DNA of 64,000 nucleotides from Bacillota bacterium (GTDB lineage Bacteria > Bacillota > Clostridia > Lachnospirales > Lachnospiraceae), in NCBI GenBank assembly GCA_023411215.1, contig JAEYOY010000064.1, forward strand, positions 97,973 through 161,972. Direction: 5' to 3'. This document shows, in pieces, positions 53,839 through 62,526 of the stretch. A model generated the notes under the pieces. That model was not told the DNA's origin and ran no database searches. It saw nothing but the letters and a program-made list of their open reading frames with translations. The translations under genes were made by a program, and so were the position numbers. Within the stretch, counting starts at the first letter, position 1. Each line of letters starts with the position of its first letter.

Positions 53839-56214
53839 ATGATTAACGTTATTAAAAGAGACGGGCAGGTTGCCGAATTCAACCTAAGAAAAATCAGTGA
53901 TGCTATTACTAAAGCCTTCAAAGCAACAGAGAAGTTTTACACCGAGGAGATCATTAGTTTATTATCGCTCCGCGTAACCTCCGATTTTCAGAAAAAAATT
54001 AAAGAGGAGACCATACATGTAGAAGATGTTCAGGACAGCGTGGAGAGTGTACTAGAACAGACCGGTTATACCGATGTGGCTAAAGCGTATATTCTGTACC
54101 GTAAAAATAGAGAAAAGATCCGTAATATGAAGTCCACAATTCTTGACTATAAAGAGATTGTGAACAATTATGTGAATGAGGAGGACTGGAGAGTGAAAGA
54201 GAACTCTACGGTAACCTACTCGGTAGGCGGACTTATATTACATAATTCAGGTGCCATTACTGCGAACTACTGGCTATCAGAGATCTACGATGAAGAAATT
54301 GCCAATGCTCACCGCAACGGCGACATTCATTTACACGATTTGTCTATGTTAACCGGATACTGCGCAGGCTGGTCCTTAAAGCAGTTAATTAAGGAAGGCC
54401 TTGGCGGAATTCCAGGAAAAATCACTTCATCACCAGCAAGTCATCTGTCAACCCTTTGTAACCAAATGGTAAACTTCTTAGGAATTATGCAGAATGAATG
54501 GGCAGGAGCGCAGGCATTTTCCTCCTTTGATACTTACTTAGCACCCTTCGTAAAAATTGATAATTTATCCTATCGAGAAGTAAAGCAATGTGTTCAATCT
54601 TTTGTCTATGGTGTGAACACACCGAGCCGTTGGGGAACTCAGGCTCCATTCTCTAACATTACCTTAGATTGGACTGTTCCGAATGACCTTGCTGAGCTGC
54701 CTTGTATCATCGGCGGTAAGGAAGTTGATTTTAAGTACAAGGATTGTAAGAAAGAGATGGATATGGTAAACAAAGCTTTCATCGAGATCATGATCGAAGG
54801 TGATGCCAACGGCAGAGGATTCCAATATCCGATTCCTACTTATTCTATTACTAAGGATTTTGATTGGTCTGATACAGAGAATAACCGTCTATTATTCGAA
54901 ATGACTGCGAAATATGGCACACCGTACTTCTCTAACTATATTAACAGCGATATGGAGCCCAGCGATGTTCGTTCCATGTGCTGCAGATTACGCCTGGACC
55001 TTCGAGAACTGCGTAAAAAGACCGGCGGTTTCTTCGGCTCCGGTGAGAGCACAGGTAGTGTGGGTGTTGTAACGATTAATATGCCAAGAATCGCATATCT
55101 TGCTTCTGACGAGAAAGATTTCTTTGCGCGCCTTGATCGAATGATGGATATCTCCGCACGTTCCTTACATGTGAAGAGAGGAGTTATTACCAAGCTTCTG
55201 CAGGAGGGCTTATATCCTTATACAAAGCGTTATTTAGGCTCCTTTGACAGCCATTTCTCAACCATCGGTCTGATTGGTATGAATGAGGTTGGTCTGAATG
55301 CAAAATGGCTCGGCGATGATATGACTAGTACAAAGACTAAGGAATTTGCAATTAAAACCTTAAATCATATGAGAGAACGTCTCTCGGATTATCAGGAGAA
55401 GTATGGGGATCTGTACAACCTTGAAGCAACCCCGGCAGAATCCACAACTTATCGTCTTGCTAAGAATGATAAGAAGCGTTGGCCTGAGATTAAGACAGCC
55501 GGGAAAGAAGGAGATACCCCTTATTATACCAACAGCTCTCATCTTCCTGTTGGATATACCGAGGATATCTTTGAAGCATTGGATATTCAGGATGAACTAC
55601 AGACTTTATATACTTCAGGTACCGTGTTCCATGCATTTCTTGGTGAGAAGCTTCCGGACTGGGAGGCTGCAGCGAAGCTGGTGAAGACCATTGCAAATAA
55701 CTATAAATTACCCTACTATACCATGTCCCCTACCTATTCGGTCTGTAAGACCCATGGTTATCTTGCGGGAGAACAGTTCACCTGTCCCCACTGTGGTGAA
55801 AAGGCAGAAGTATATAGTAGAATTACCGGTTATTATCGTCCGGTTCAGAATTGGAACGAGGGTAAGGCGCAAGAATATAAGAATCGTAGAATCTATGATA
55901 TGGAACACTCCAGAGAGATGAATTCTAGTATAAGTAGTGACCCTGCTACGATAGAGGATGCCAGCGGACAGATGGAGAATGGTTTATATCTTTTTACGAC
56001 GAAGACCTGTCCAAACTGCCATACGGCTAAGGAATACCTGAAGAATACCACCTTTGCGATCGTTGATGCAGAAGAGAACGCGGAGCTGGCTAGAGAATTC
56101 AACATTATGCAGGCTCCTACCCTGGTAGAGATCAGAGATGGTGCAGCAAGGAAATATGTCAATGTCTCCAATATAAAGCGTTATACCGAGGAGCAGCTGG
56201 CTTGCATGAAGTAG
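53839..56214 (+). CDS. nrdD: Anaerobic ribonucleoside-triphosphate reductase with C-terminal glutaredoxin-like domain
   Basis: Class III ribonucleotide reductase that makes deoxynucleotides without oxygen. Domains: ATP cone (about 1-90, VIKRDGQVAEFNLRKISDAI), the ten-stranded catalytic barrel (about 150-620), a zinc site (CKTHGY and CPHCGEK), and the glycyl-radical loop RITGYYRPVQNWNEGK with Gly664. Unusually, about 80 further residues follow: GLYLFTTKTCPNCHTAKEYL, a thioredoxin/glutaredoxin-like fold with Cys724 and Cys727, likely supplying electrons in cis or recycling the active-site thiols. 791 aa. No nrdG activase gene lies adjacent. Regulated by putative NrdR boxes. Confidence 0.95.
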   Translation: MINVIKRDGQVAEFNLRKISDAITKAFKATEKFYTEEIISLLSLRVTSDFQKKIKEETIHVEDVQDSVESVLEQTGYTDVAKAYILYRKNREKIRNMKSTILDYKEIVNNYVNEEDWRVKENSTVTYSVGGLILHNSGAITANYWLSEIYDEEIANAHRNGDIHLHDLSMLTGYCAGWSLKQLIKEGLGGIPGKITSSPASHLSTLCNQMVNFLGIMQNEWAGAQAFSSFDTYLAPFVKIDNLSYREVKQCVQSFVYGVNTPSRWGTQAPFSNITLDWTVPNDLAELPCIIGGKEVDFKYKDCKKEMDMVNKAFIEIMIEGDANGRGFQYPIPTYSITKDFDWSDTENNRLLFEMTAKYGTPYFSNYINSDMEPSDVRSMCCRLRLDLRELRKKTGGFFGSGESTGSVGVVTINMPRIAYLASDEKDFFARLDRMMDISARSLHVKRGVITKLLQEGLYPYTKRYLGSFDSHFSTIGLIGMNEVGLNAKWLGDDMTSTKTKEFAIKTLNHMRERLSDYQEKYGDLYNLEATPAESTTYRLAKNDKKRWPEIKTAGKEGDTPYYTNSSHLPVGYTEDIFEALDIQDELQTLYTSGTVFHAFLGEKLPDWEAAAKLVKTIANNYKLPYYTMSPTYSVCKTHGYLAGEQFTCPHCGEKAEVYSRITGYYRPVQNWNEGKAQEYKNRRIYDMEHSREMNSSISSDPATIEDASGQMENGLYLFTTKTCPNCHTAKEYLKNTTFAIVDAEENAELAREFNIMQAPTLVEIRDGAARKYVNVSNIKRYTEEQLACMK

Positions 56215-56262
56215 AATTGAATGGCTTTTATTACGTCAAACATGAATAAGATTATGTCACTC

Positions 56263-56298
56263 AAAGTGTCCGGTATCGTATAGAATCGGACACTTTTT
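56263..56298 (+). terminator. Terminator of nrdD
   Basis: AAAGTGTCCG (56263-56272) pairs with CGGACACTTT (56287-56296), then TT. Confidence 0.85.
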
Positions 56299-56377
56299 GC
56301 GAACGAATGCTTGGTAGATAATGCGAACTATAAGCAATATAAATAACTTAAATACTTGGAATTTATAGGGGGATAAT

Positions 56378-57034
56378 ATGATTGAAATTACTACTTGGAT
56401 GAATAAATTTTTACAGTTACTGCATACAAATTTTGGAGAGCGAGTATGGTTCGTTGGTCTGCAAGGAAGTTATGGTCGTGGCGAAGCAACCGAGACAAGC
56501 GATATTGACATTGTCGTAATACTCCACGAAATGTCCTCTGTGGATATTCAATCCTATAACAATATGCTGGATAAACTTCCTCATAGAGAAATGATTTGCG
56601 GTTTCCTTTCGGGCAAAGACGAAATTCTGAATTGGGAAGCATCAGACCTTTTCCAGTTCTACTATGATACCAAACCAATCAAAGGCAGTCTTGATGAATT
56701 ACTGTTACATATTGATCATGTTGCCGTTAATAGAGCAATTAAAATTGGTGCTTGTAATATCTATCATGGCTGTGTCCATAATATGCTGTACGAAAAGAGT
56801 GAGGAGATCTTGCGAGGCCTGTATAAGTCTGCGTCCTTTGTGGTGCAAGCAATCTGCTTCAAACAGACAGGTAACTATATTACCCGGCAAGGAGATTTGC
56901 TTGATATTATAAGTACAGAAGAACAGGCAATCGTAAAAATATTTTTGAGCCTGAAGAATGGCGGTACGGTTGATTTTGAGAAAATGTCCAATACATTGTT
57001 TCTTTGGTCACAAAGTTGGATTAAGCAAATTTAA
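56378..57034 (+). CDS. Nucleotidyltransferase-domain protein
   Basis: Predicted nucleotidyltransferase of the kanamycin/aminoglycoside adenylyltransferase-like superfamily, 218 aa. The N-terminal catalytic motif is complete: GSYGRGEATETSDIDIVV (GSxxRG then DxD). The C-terminal helical part (RAIKIGACNIYHGCVHNML) is that of HEPN-like substrate domains found with such enzymes. No partner antitoxin or toxin gene is adjacent, so it is probably a stand-alone small-molecule or tRNA-directed transferase; antibiotic resistance cannot be read from the sequence. Start ATG after GGGGG. Confidence 0.8.
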   Translation: MIEITTWMNKFLQLLHTNFGERVWFVGLQGSYGRGEATETSDIDIVVILHEMSSVDIQSYNNMLDKLPHREMICGFLSGKDEILNWEASDLFQFYYDTKPIKGSLDELLLHIDHVAVNRAIKIGACNIYHGCVHNMLYEKSEEILRGLYKSASFVVQAICFKQTGNYITRQGDLLDIISTEEQAIVKIFLSLKNGGTVDFEKMSNTLFLWSQSWIKQI

Positions 57035-57269
57035 AAAGTATATAATCGACATATTTTGGTTTTCTGCTGAGAATACAAATTCCAATAGGTAGAATTATTA
57101 TAGCAAATATACTATTTCGCCACATATAAGCTTTGAATTTATTAGTTGCCTCTGCAGGGGATATAGGGTACAATTATGTATTGAGAAGTCACCGATGTTT
57201 GGATGTTTTTGTTATAAATATATTAATAGGTGGCATTAATAAAGGAAGATAAGCCAGGAGGTAGCTAAT

Positions 57270-58115
57270 ATGAGTATGGCAGATAATATTTTCATTGAGA
57301 TGTGTAAGGATATCTTGGAGAACGGTGTCAGCACCGAAGGAGAGAAGGTAAGGCCTAAGTGGGAAGATGGTGTTTACGCATATACGATTAAAAAATTCGG
57401 TGTTGTGAATCGATATGATTTGTCGAAAGAATTTCCGGCGATGACCTTAAGGAAAACGGCTTTCAAGAGCTGTATTGATGAAATATTATGGATCTGGCAG
57501 AAGAAGTCCAGTAATATAAACGATTTGAACAGTCATATCTGGGATGCCTGGGCTGATGAGAATGGCTCTATTGGTAAAGCATATGGTTACCAATTGAGTG
57601 TGAAGCATAAATATAAAGAAGGAGAGATGGACCAGGTAGACCGTGTTATATTTGATCTAAAGAATAATCCTTACAGCAGAAGAATTATGACGAATATCTA
57701 TGTCCATCAGGACCTTCATGAGATGAGGCTGTATCCTTGTGCTTACAGCATGACCTTCAACGTTACTAAGAATAAGGATAGTGAGCGCTTAGTACTGAAT
57801 GCGATTCTTAATCAACGCTCGAATGATATTCTTGCAGCAAATAGCTGGAATGTATGCCAATATTCGGTTCTGTTACATATGTTGGCACAGGTTTGCGGTT
57901 ATCAGGTGGGTGAGCTAGTGCATGTCATTTCAGATGCTCATATTTATGATCGTCATATTCCGATCATCAAGGAGCTGATTGAGCGACCCACCTACGATGC
58001 ACCGACCTTCTGGATGAATCCTGAAGTGAAGGACTTCTATGAGTTTAAGGTTGAGGACTTTGAATTAAAAGATTATCATTACGGACCTAAGGTAGAGATA
58101 CCCATCGCCGTATAG
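57270..58115 (+). CDS. thyA: Thymidylate synthase ThyA
   Basis: Makes dTMP from dUMP and methylene-tetrahydrofolate. The active-site Cys157 lies in MRLYPCAYSMTFNV; most ThyA have PCH at this place, so the PCA variant is notable. Other blocks: MTLRKTAFKSCIDEILWIWQ, RRIMTNIYVHQDLHEM, QRSNDILAANSWNVCQYSVL, HVISDAHIYDRHIPII. 281 aa. ATG is 8 nt after AGGAGG. Followed 49 bp later by dihydrofolate reductase, which regenerates its folate: the usual pair. Confidence 0.95.
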   Translation: MSMADNIFIEMCKDILENGVSTEGEKVRPKWEDGVYAYTIKKFGVVNRYDLSKEFPAMTLRKTAFKSCIDEILWIWQKKSSNINDLNSHIWDAWADENGSIGKAYGYQLSVKHKYKEGEMDQVDRVIFDLKNNPYSRRIMTNIYVHQDLHEMRLYPCAYSMTFNVTKNKDSERLVLNAILNQRSNDILAANSWNVCQYSVLLHMLAQVCGYQVGELVHVISDAHIYDRHIPIIKELIERPTYDAPTFWMNPEVKDFYEFKVEDFELKDYHYGPKVEIPIAV

Positions 58116-58164
58116 TGTTAATTATTGAAAAGCATAAGTTTTAGTATGAAAGGTGGATATACGA

Positions 58165-58662
58165 ATGAATGTTATTGTGGCCGTCGATAATAATTGGGCG
58201 ATCGGGTATCAGAATAAGCTGCTTGTCAGTATTCCTGCAGACATGCGCTTCTTCCGTGATGAGACCATGGGAAAAGTGGTTATTATGGGAAAGAATACTC
58301 TGGAGAGCTTTCCGAGTGGACAACCCTTAAAAAATAGAACTAATATTGTGATTGCGCTTGAAAAGGACTATAAGGTGAAGGATGCCATTGTTGTGTACAG
58401 CATTGAAGAAGTTTTAGAACTTACAAAAAATTACAAATCAGAGGATATCTATATCATTGGCGGTGCCAGTATCTATCGTCAGATGTTACCCTACTGTGAT
58501 GTGGCACACATTACAAAGATTGATTTTGCCTATCAGGCTGATACTTATTTCCCGAATCTGGATCAGATGGAGGATTGGGTAATGGTAGAAGAGACAGAGG
58601 AGCATACCTACTATGACCTTACTTATACATTCTGTCGCTATGAGCGTAGAAAGAGTTGTTAA
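58165..58662 (+). CDS. folA: Dihydrofolate reductase
   Basis: Reduces dihydrofolate with NADPH. Begins MNVIVAVDNNWAIGYQNKLL, then PADMRFFRDETMGKVVIMGK with the active-site Asp, and later EDIYIIGGASIYRQMLPYCD for cofactor binding. 165 aa. I use the ATG at 58165, behind AAAGGTGG, rather than the GTG four codons upstream. Downstream partner of thyA. Confidence 0.95.
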   Translation: MNVIVAVDNNWAIGYQNKLLVSIPADMRFFRDETMGKVVIMGKNTLESFPSGQPLKNRTNIVIALEKDYKVKDAIVVYSIEEVLELTKNYKSEDIYIIGGASIYRQMLPYCDVAHITKIDFAYQADTYFPNLDQMEDWVMVEETEEHTYYDLTYTFCRYERRKSC

Positions 58663-58818
58663 TGGTTTGTTTTTGAAGGAATCGCTTCTTGAGATTAATA
58701 AACCATTAAATTGGGAGTTTTTCGTAAATAATGCTTGAAAAATTAGTGAAGTAAGACTACTATAAAGGATATAAATTTTTGCAGGCGAACGAAAAAGGTT
58801 AAGGAAGGATGAATAAGT

Positions 58819-59886
58819 ATGCTTAATATTAGAATTGAGAAGACGAAAGATCCAAAGGTGTTACCAGGAGCAGATAATCCATTGAAATTTGGTACTATTT
58901 TCACGGATCATATGTTTATTATGAATTATGAGACGGGAAAAGGCTGGTATGATCCCCGAGTGATACCCTATCAACCTCTCAATCTTGAGCCTTCTGCTAT
59001 GGTATTTCACTACGGACAGGAAATGTTCGAAGGATTGAAAGCATATAAAACAGAGGATGGAAAGACCTTATTATTCCGTCCTGAGAAAAACATAGAACGT
59101 GCCAATAAGACAAACCGTAGAATCTGTATTCCGGAAATTCCGGAGGACGATTTTCTGCAAGCGATAAAGGCAATCGTTTCAGTGGATGAAGCATGGATTC
59201 CGACAAAGGAAGGAACTTCACTCTATATTAGACCCTTCATTATAGCTACGGATCCCTACCTTGGTGTAAGACCGTCCGATCGTTTTCTGTTTATTATTAT
59301 CCTCTCACCGGTTGGAGCTTACTACCCGGAGGGTCTGAATCCGGTGAAAATATGGATTGAGGATGAATATGTAAGAGCAGTAAAAGGCGGTATCGGTGAA
59401 GCAAAGACCGGCGCAAACTATGTGGCATCATTGAAATCGCAGGTGAAGGCGCATGAGGAAGGTTATTCTCAAGTCTTATGGTTGGATGGTGTTGAAAGAA
59501 AATATATAGAAGAAGTCGGTGCAATGAATATCTTCTTCAAGATCAACGGTAAGGTCATTACACCGGAATTGAACGGAAGTATCTTGCCCGGTGTAACCAG
59601 AGATTCAGTTCTAGCGCTGTGTAGAGAATGGGGATTGCCGACAGAAGAACGCAGAATTTCCATAGATGAGATCTATCATGCCTATCAAAAAGGTACATTG
59701 GAAGAGGTATGGGGTACCGGTACTGCAGCAGTAATCTCACCGGTAGGTCAGCTTCGTTGGGAGCAGAATATTATGCAGGTTCAGGATGGTGGAATTGGAC
59801 CGATCAGTCAGAAATTATATGATACAATTACAGGTATTCAATTAGGAAAAATCAAAGATGATCATAATTGGACCATAGAAGTCTAG
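58819..59886 (+). CDS. ilvE: Branched-chain amino-acid aminotransferase
   Basis: PLP enzyme of fold type IV interconverting Leu/Ile/Val and their keto acids. FHYGQEMFEGLKAYKTEDGK near the N-terminus, the catalytic Lys region GIGEAKTGANYVASLKSQVK, EVGAMNIFFKINGKVITPEL, and WGTGTAAVISPVGQL near the end mark the large (class II type, about 355 aa) form. ATG after AAGGAAGG. Eleven bp before the following small membrane-protein gene, so the two are probably co-transcribed. Confidence 0.95.
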   Translation: MLNIRIEKTKDPKVLPGADNPLKFGTIFTDHMFIMNYETGKGWYDPRVIPYQPLNLEPSAMVFHYGQEMFEGLKAYKTEDGKTLLFRPEKNIERANKTNRRICIPEIPEDDFLQAIKAIVSVDEAWIPTKEGTSLYIRPFIIATDPYLGVRPSDRFLFIIILSPVGAYYPEGLNPVKIWIEDEYVRAVKGGIGEAKTGANYVASLKSQVKAHEEGYSQVLWLDGVERKYIEEVGAMNIFFKINGKVITPELNGSILPGVTRDSVLALCREWGLPTEERRISIDEIYHAYQKGTLEEVWGTGTAAVISPVGQLRWEQNIMQVQDGGIGPISQKLYDTITGIQLGKIKDDHNWTIEV

Positions 59887-59897
59887 GGAGGTATTGA

Positions 59898-60395
59898 ATG
59901 AATCAGTTATATGCAGAAGCAGGAGCGAAGAGAAAGGATGACGGCAAGATCTTAGGTCTTCGTGCGCTGCTGGTTATAGGGGTGGTAGTCGGTGTCATAC
60001 TATTGATGCTTGGTGGTGTTTTCGGAATTATTGGTATTGTGTTGGTAGCAGCAATGGTGTATCTATTTCCGAAGCTCAATATTGAGTATGAGTATGTATT
60101 TGTGGATGGGCAGATCGATTTTGACAGAATTATCGGTAAAGCAAAGCGTAAAACGATGCTGAGAATTGATATGGAGCAGGTTGAAATTGTCGCTCCTAAG
60201 GGATCTCATGCATTAGATGGATTTACCTATACTCAATTAGTGAATAAGGACTTCTCCTCCGGAGATAAGAATATTAAGCCTTATGTCATTATCGCAAGTG
60301 TAGAGGATAAAAAATATCGAATCACCTTTGAACCGAGTGAGAAGATGCTTTCCATGATGAAACAGAAGAGCCCCAGAAAGATTTCACAATATTAA
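59898..60395 (+). CDS. Membrane-anchored protein, 165 aa (DUF6106-like)
   Basis: Two adjacent hydrophobic helices at about residues 22-59 (LLVIGVVVGVILLMLGGVFG, then IIGIVLVAAMVYLF) are followed by a cytoplasmic beta-rich domain (YEYVFVDGQIDFDRIIGKAK, RKTMLRIDMEQVEIVAPKG, KKYRITFEPSEKML). The pattern resembles a small PH-like membrane protein common in Lachnospiraceae, which I recall as DUF6106 without certainty. Start ATG follows GGGAGG. Co-directional with ilvE, 11 bp apart; function unknown. Confidence 0.7.
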   Translation: MNQLYAEAGAKRKDDGKILGLRALLVIGVVVGVILLMLGGVFGIIGIVLVAAMVYLFPKLNIEYEYVFVDGQIDFDRIIGKAKRKTMLRIDMEQVEIVAPKGSHALDGFTYTQLVNKDFSSGDKNIKPYVIIASVEDKKYRITFEPSEKMLSMMKQKSPRKISQY

Positions 60396-60452
60396 CATAA
60401 CCTGATAGAGGATACATTTTCCAAGGTAATGTATTGGAGAATGCATCCTCTT

Positions 60453-60572
60453 AGTTACTGTTCACACCTTGATAATATTCAAAAATATCAGCTTCGCAGA
60501 TATTTACTCCGATTTTAAAATCATTGATCAAACTCATTTTGCTACATTACTGACAGGGTGTGAACAGTAACT
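60453..60572. repeat. Inverted-repeat MITE-like element (120 bp)
   Basis: AGTTACTGTTCACACC (60453-60468) and GGTGTGAACAGTAACT (60557-60572) are perfect 16-bp inverted termini around 88 bp that hold only weak inner palindromes. No coding content. It lies between the DUF6106-like gene and the guaB promoter, and differs in sequence from the other repeats in the window. Confidence 0.7.
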
Positions 60573-60611
60573 CTTCTTACTCTACGTTCTATCCTTTTCT
60601 ATATTTCGTAG

Positions 60612-60640
60612 TTGACATTAGAAGGATTATTCGATATACT
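60612..60640 (+). promoter_or_regulatory. guaB promoter
   Basis: TTGACA (60612-60617), 17-bp spacer, TATACT (60635-60640). Confidence 0.75.
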
Positions 60641-60646
60641 TTTAAA

Positions 60647-60779
60647 AATCATAGAAAGTCTTTGAGGAGTAAAAGTGAGAGCTTTTACTCCTTAGCTATA
60701 AGTTTTGATAGTTTACCTAAAGCCCTCTTGGTGGCTTTTGTTCAAAATAACATTAATAAGAAAGTGAGGAGATAACAAA
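60647..60779 (+). promoter_or_regulatory. guaB leader with two hairpins
   Basis: After the promoter, GGAGTAAAAG (60665-60674) pairs with CTTTTACTCC (60683-60692), and AAAGCC (60719-60724) pairs with GGCTTT (60733-60738) followed by a short T-containing run, like a weak terminator. The layout suggests attenuation control of IMP dehydrogenase, but no known purine riboswitch signature is present. Confidence 0.4.
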
Positions 60780-62237
60780 ATGGGTCAGATTATCGGTGAA
60801 GGAATTACATTTGACGATGTACTATTGGTACCTGCTTTTTCTGAGGTATTACCAAATCAAGTTGACTTGTCAACTAACCTGACAAAAACAATTAAGCTGA
60901 ATATCCCGTTAATGAGTGCCGGCATGGATACAGTTACAGAGAACCGCATGGCTATCGCAATGGCTAGACAGGGAGGCATAGGGGTTATTCATAAGAATAT
61001 GTCAATTGAGGAGCAGGCAGAAGAGGTAGATAAAGTAAAACGTTCAGAGAATGGTGTTATCACCGATCCATTTTATTTATCTCCGGAGCATACCCTGCAG
61101 GATGCCAATGATTTGATGGCGAAGTATCGAATCTCCGGTGTTCCGATTACTGTAAATGGCAAAAAGTTGGTAGGTATTATTACGAACCGCGATCTAAAAT
61201 TCGAGACTGATTTCTCTAAGAAAATCAAAGAATCTATGACTTCAGAGGGTCTAGTAACTGCAAAAGAAGGAATCACCCTGGAGGAAGCAAAGAAGATCCT
61301 GGCAAAGGCAAGGAAAGAAAAGCTTCCGATTGTTGACGATGAGGGTAATCTGAAGGGTCTTATCACAATCAAAGACATTGAAAAGCAAATTAAATATCCG
61401 TTATCTGCAAAGGATGCACAGGGACGTCTGTTATGTGGTGCCGGAGTAGGTATTACCAACAATATATTAGAGCGCGTGGATGCTTTAGTAAAAGCAAAGG
61501 TAGACGCAATCGTGATCGATACTGCACATGGACATTCTGCGAATGTTCTTAAGGTAGTAAAGATGGTGCGTGAGGCATACCCGAAGGTTCAGATTATTGC
61601 AGGTAATGTAGCAACGGCAGAAGCAACTGTTGATTTGATCAAAGCAGGTGTAGATGCGGTTAAGGTTGGTATCGGACCTGGTTCTATCTGTACTACAAGA
61701 GTTGTAGCTGGTATCGGTGTGCCTCAGATCACCGCGATTATGGATTCCTATGAAGCGGCAAAAGCATATGGAGTTCCGATCATTGCAGACGGTGGGATCA
61801 AGTATTCCGGTGACATCACAAAGGCATTGGCAGCTGGTGCCAACGTATGTATGATGGGCAGTATTTTTGCCGGCTGTGATGAGAGTCCCGGAACCTTTGA
61901 GTTATATCAGGGTAGAAAATACAAGGTATACCGTGGTATGGGCTCCATCTCTGCGATGGAGAAGGGAAGTAAGGACCGTTACTTCCAAACCGATGCGAAG
62001 AAGCTGGTACCGGAAGGTGTCGAGGGCCGTGTAGCTTATAAGGGTACAGTCGAAGATACTGTATTCCAGCTCATCGGTGGTTTAAGATCCGGTATGGGAT
62101 ACTGTGGAGCCTCGAATATAACCTCCTTACAGGATAAGAGTAAGTTTGTAAAAATCTCTGCAGCTTCATTGAAGGAAAGTCACCCTCATGATATTCATAT
62201 TACCAAAGAAGCCCCGAATTATAGTGTAGAGGAATAA
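60780..62237 (+). CDS. guaB: IMP dehydrogenase
   Basis: Rate-limiting step to GMP: oxidises IMP to XMP with NAD+. The barrel starts TFDDVLLVPAFSEVLPN; two CBS domains at about 95-205 (PLIN-less form: FYLSPEHTLQDANDLM and TAKEGITLEEAKKILAKARK) are inserted; the catalytic Cys304 is in GPGSICTTRVVAGIGVPQ; flap residues KDRYFQ follow. 485 aa, typical. The AAGTGAGGAG ribosome site precedes ATG. Monocistronic with leader and terminator. Confidence 0.97.
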   Translation: MGQIIGEGITFDDVLLVPAFSEVLPNQVDLSTNLTKTIKLNIPLMSAGMDTVTENRMAIAMARQGGIGVIHKNMSIEEQAEEVDKVKRSENGVITDPFYLSPEHTLQDANDLMAKYRISGVPITVNGKKLVGIITNRDLKFETDFSKKIKESMTSEGLVTAKEGITLEEAKKILAKARKEKLPIVDDEGNLKGLITIKDIEKQIKYPLSAKDAQGRLLCGAGVGITNNILERVDALVKAKVDAIVIDTAHGHSANVLKVVKMVREAYPKVQIIAGNVATAEATVDLIKAGVDAVKVGIGPGSICTTRVVAGIGVPQITAIMDSYEAAKAYGVPIIADGGIKYSGDITKALAAGANVCMMGSIFAGCDESPGTFELYQGRKYKVYRGMGSISAMEKGSKDRYFQTDAKKLVPEGVEGRVAYKGTVEDTVFQLIGGLRSGMGYCGASNITSLQDKSKFVKISAASLKESHPHDIHITKEAPNYSVEE

Positions 62238-62280
62238 AAGAATCCACTAAGTCTGAATAAACTAAATAATATTTGATAGA

Positions 62281-62335
62281 AGCTCCTTTTGGAATGGGTA
62301 GTTGTAAAGACTAGCCTTCGAAAAGGAGCTTTTTT
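62281..62335 (+). terminator. Terminator of guaB
   Basis: AGCTCCTTTT (62281-62290) pairs with AAAAGGAGCT (62321-62330), followed by TTTTT; an inner GGAA/TTCG extends the stem. Confidence 0.85.
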
Positions 62336-62526
62336 ACTAGGCTTGAAGATAAGTCCTAACGAGAATCGTTATAATGTATTGAAACCGCCTCATGTAATCC
62401 TTCGTCTATTTATCAGATATTCATTTGGTATATATGAGATGGAGAAGTATCGGGCGAAGCTTTGAACGTTGAGAAACGGATTAAGTCTTATGACTTAATG
62501 AATAAAATAGGGGAAGGAATTAGGAG

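Noticed and set aside
56378..57034. Nucleotidyltransferase as half of a MNT/HEPN toxin-antitoxin pair
   Set aside because: No adjacent partner gene; the protein already contains its own C-terminal helical domain.
60560..60775. 71-aa open frame upstream of guaB
   Set aside because: It starts inside the inverted-repeat element and crosses the guaB promoter and leader hairpins, with no ribosome site; chance frame.
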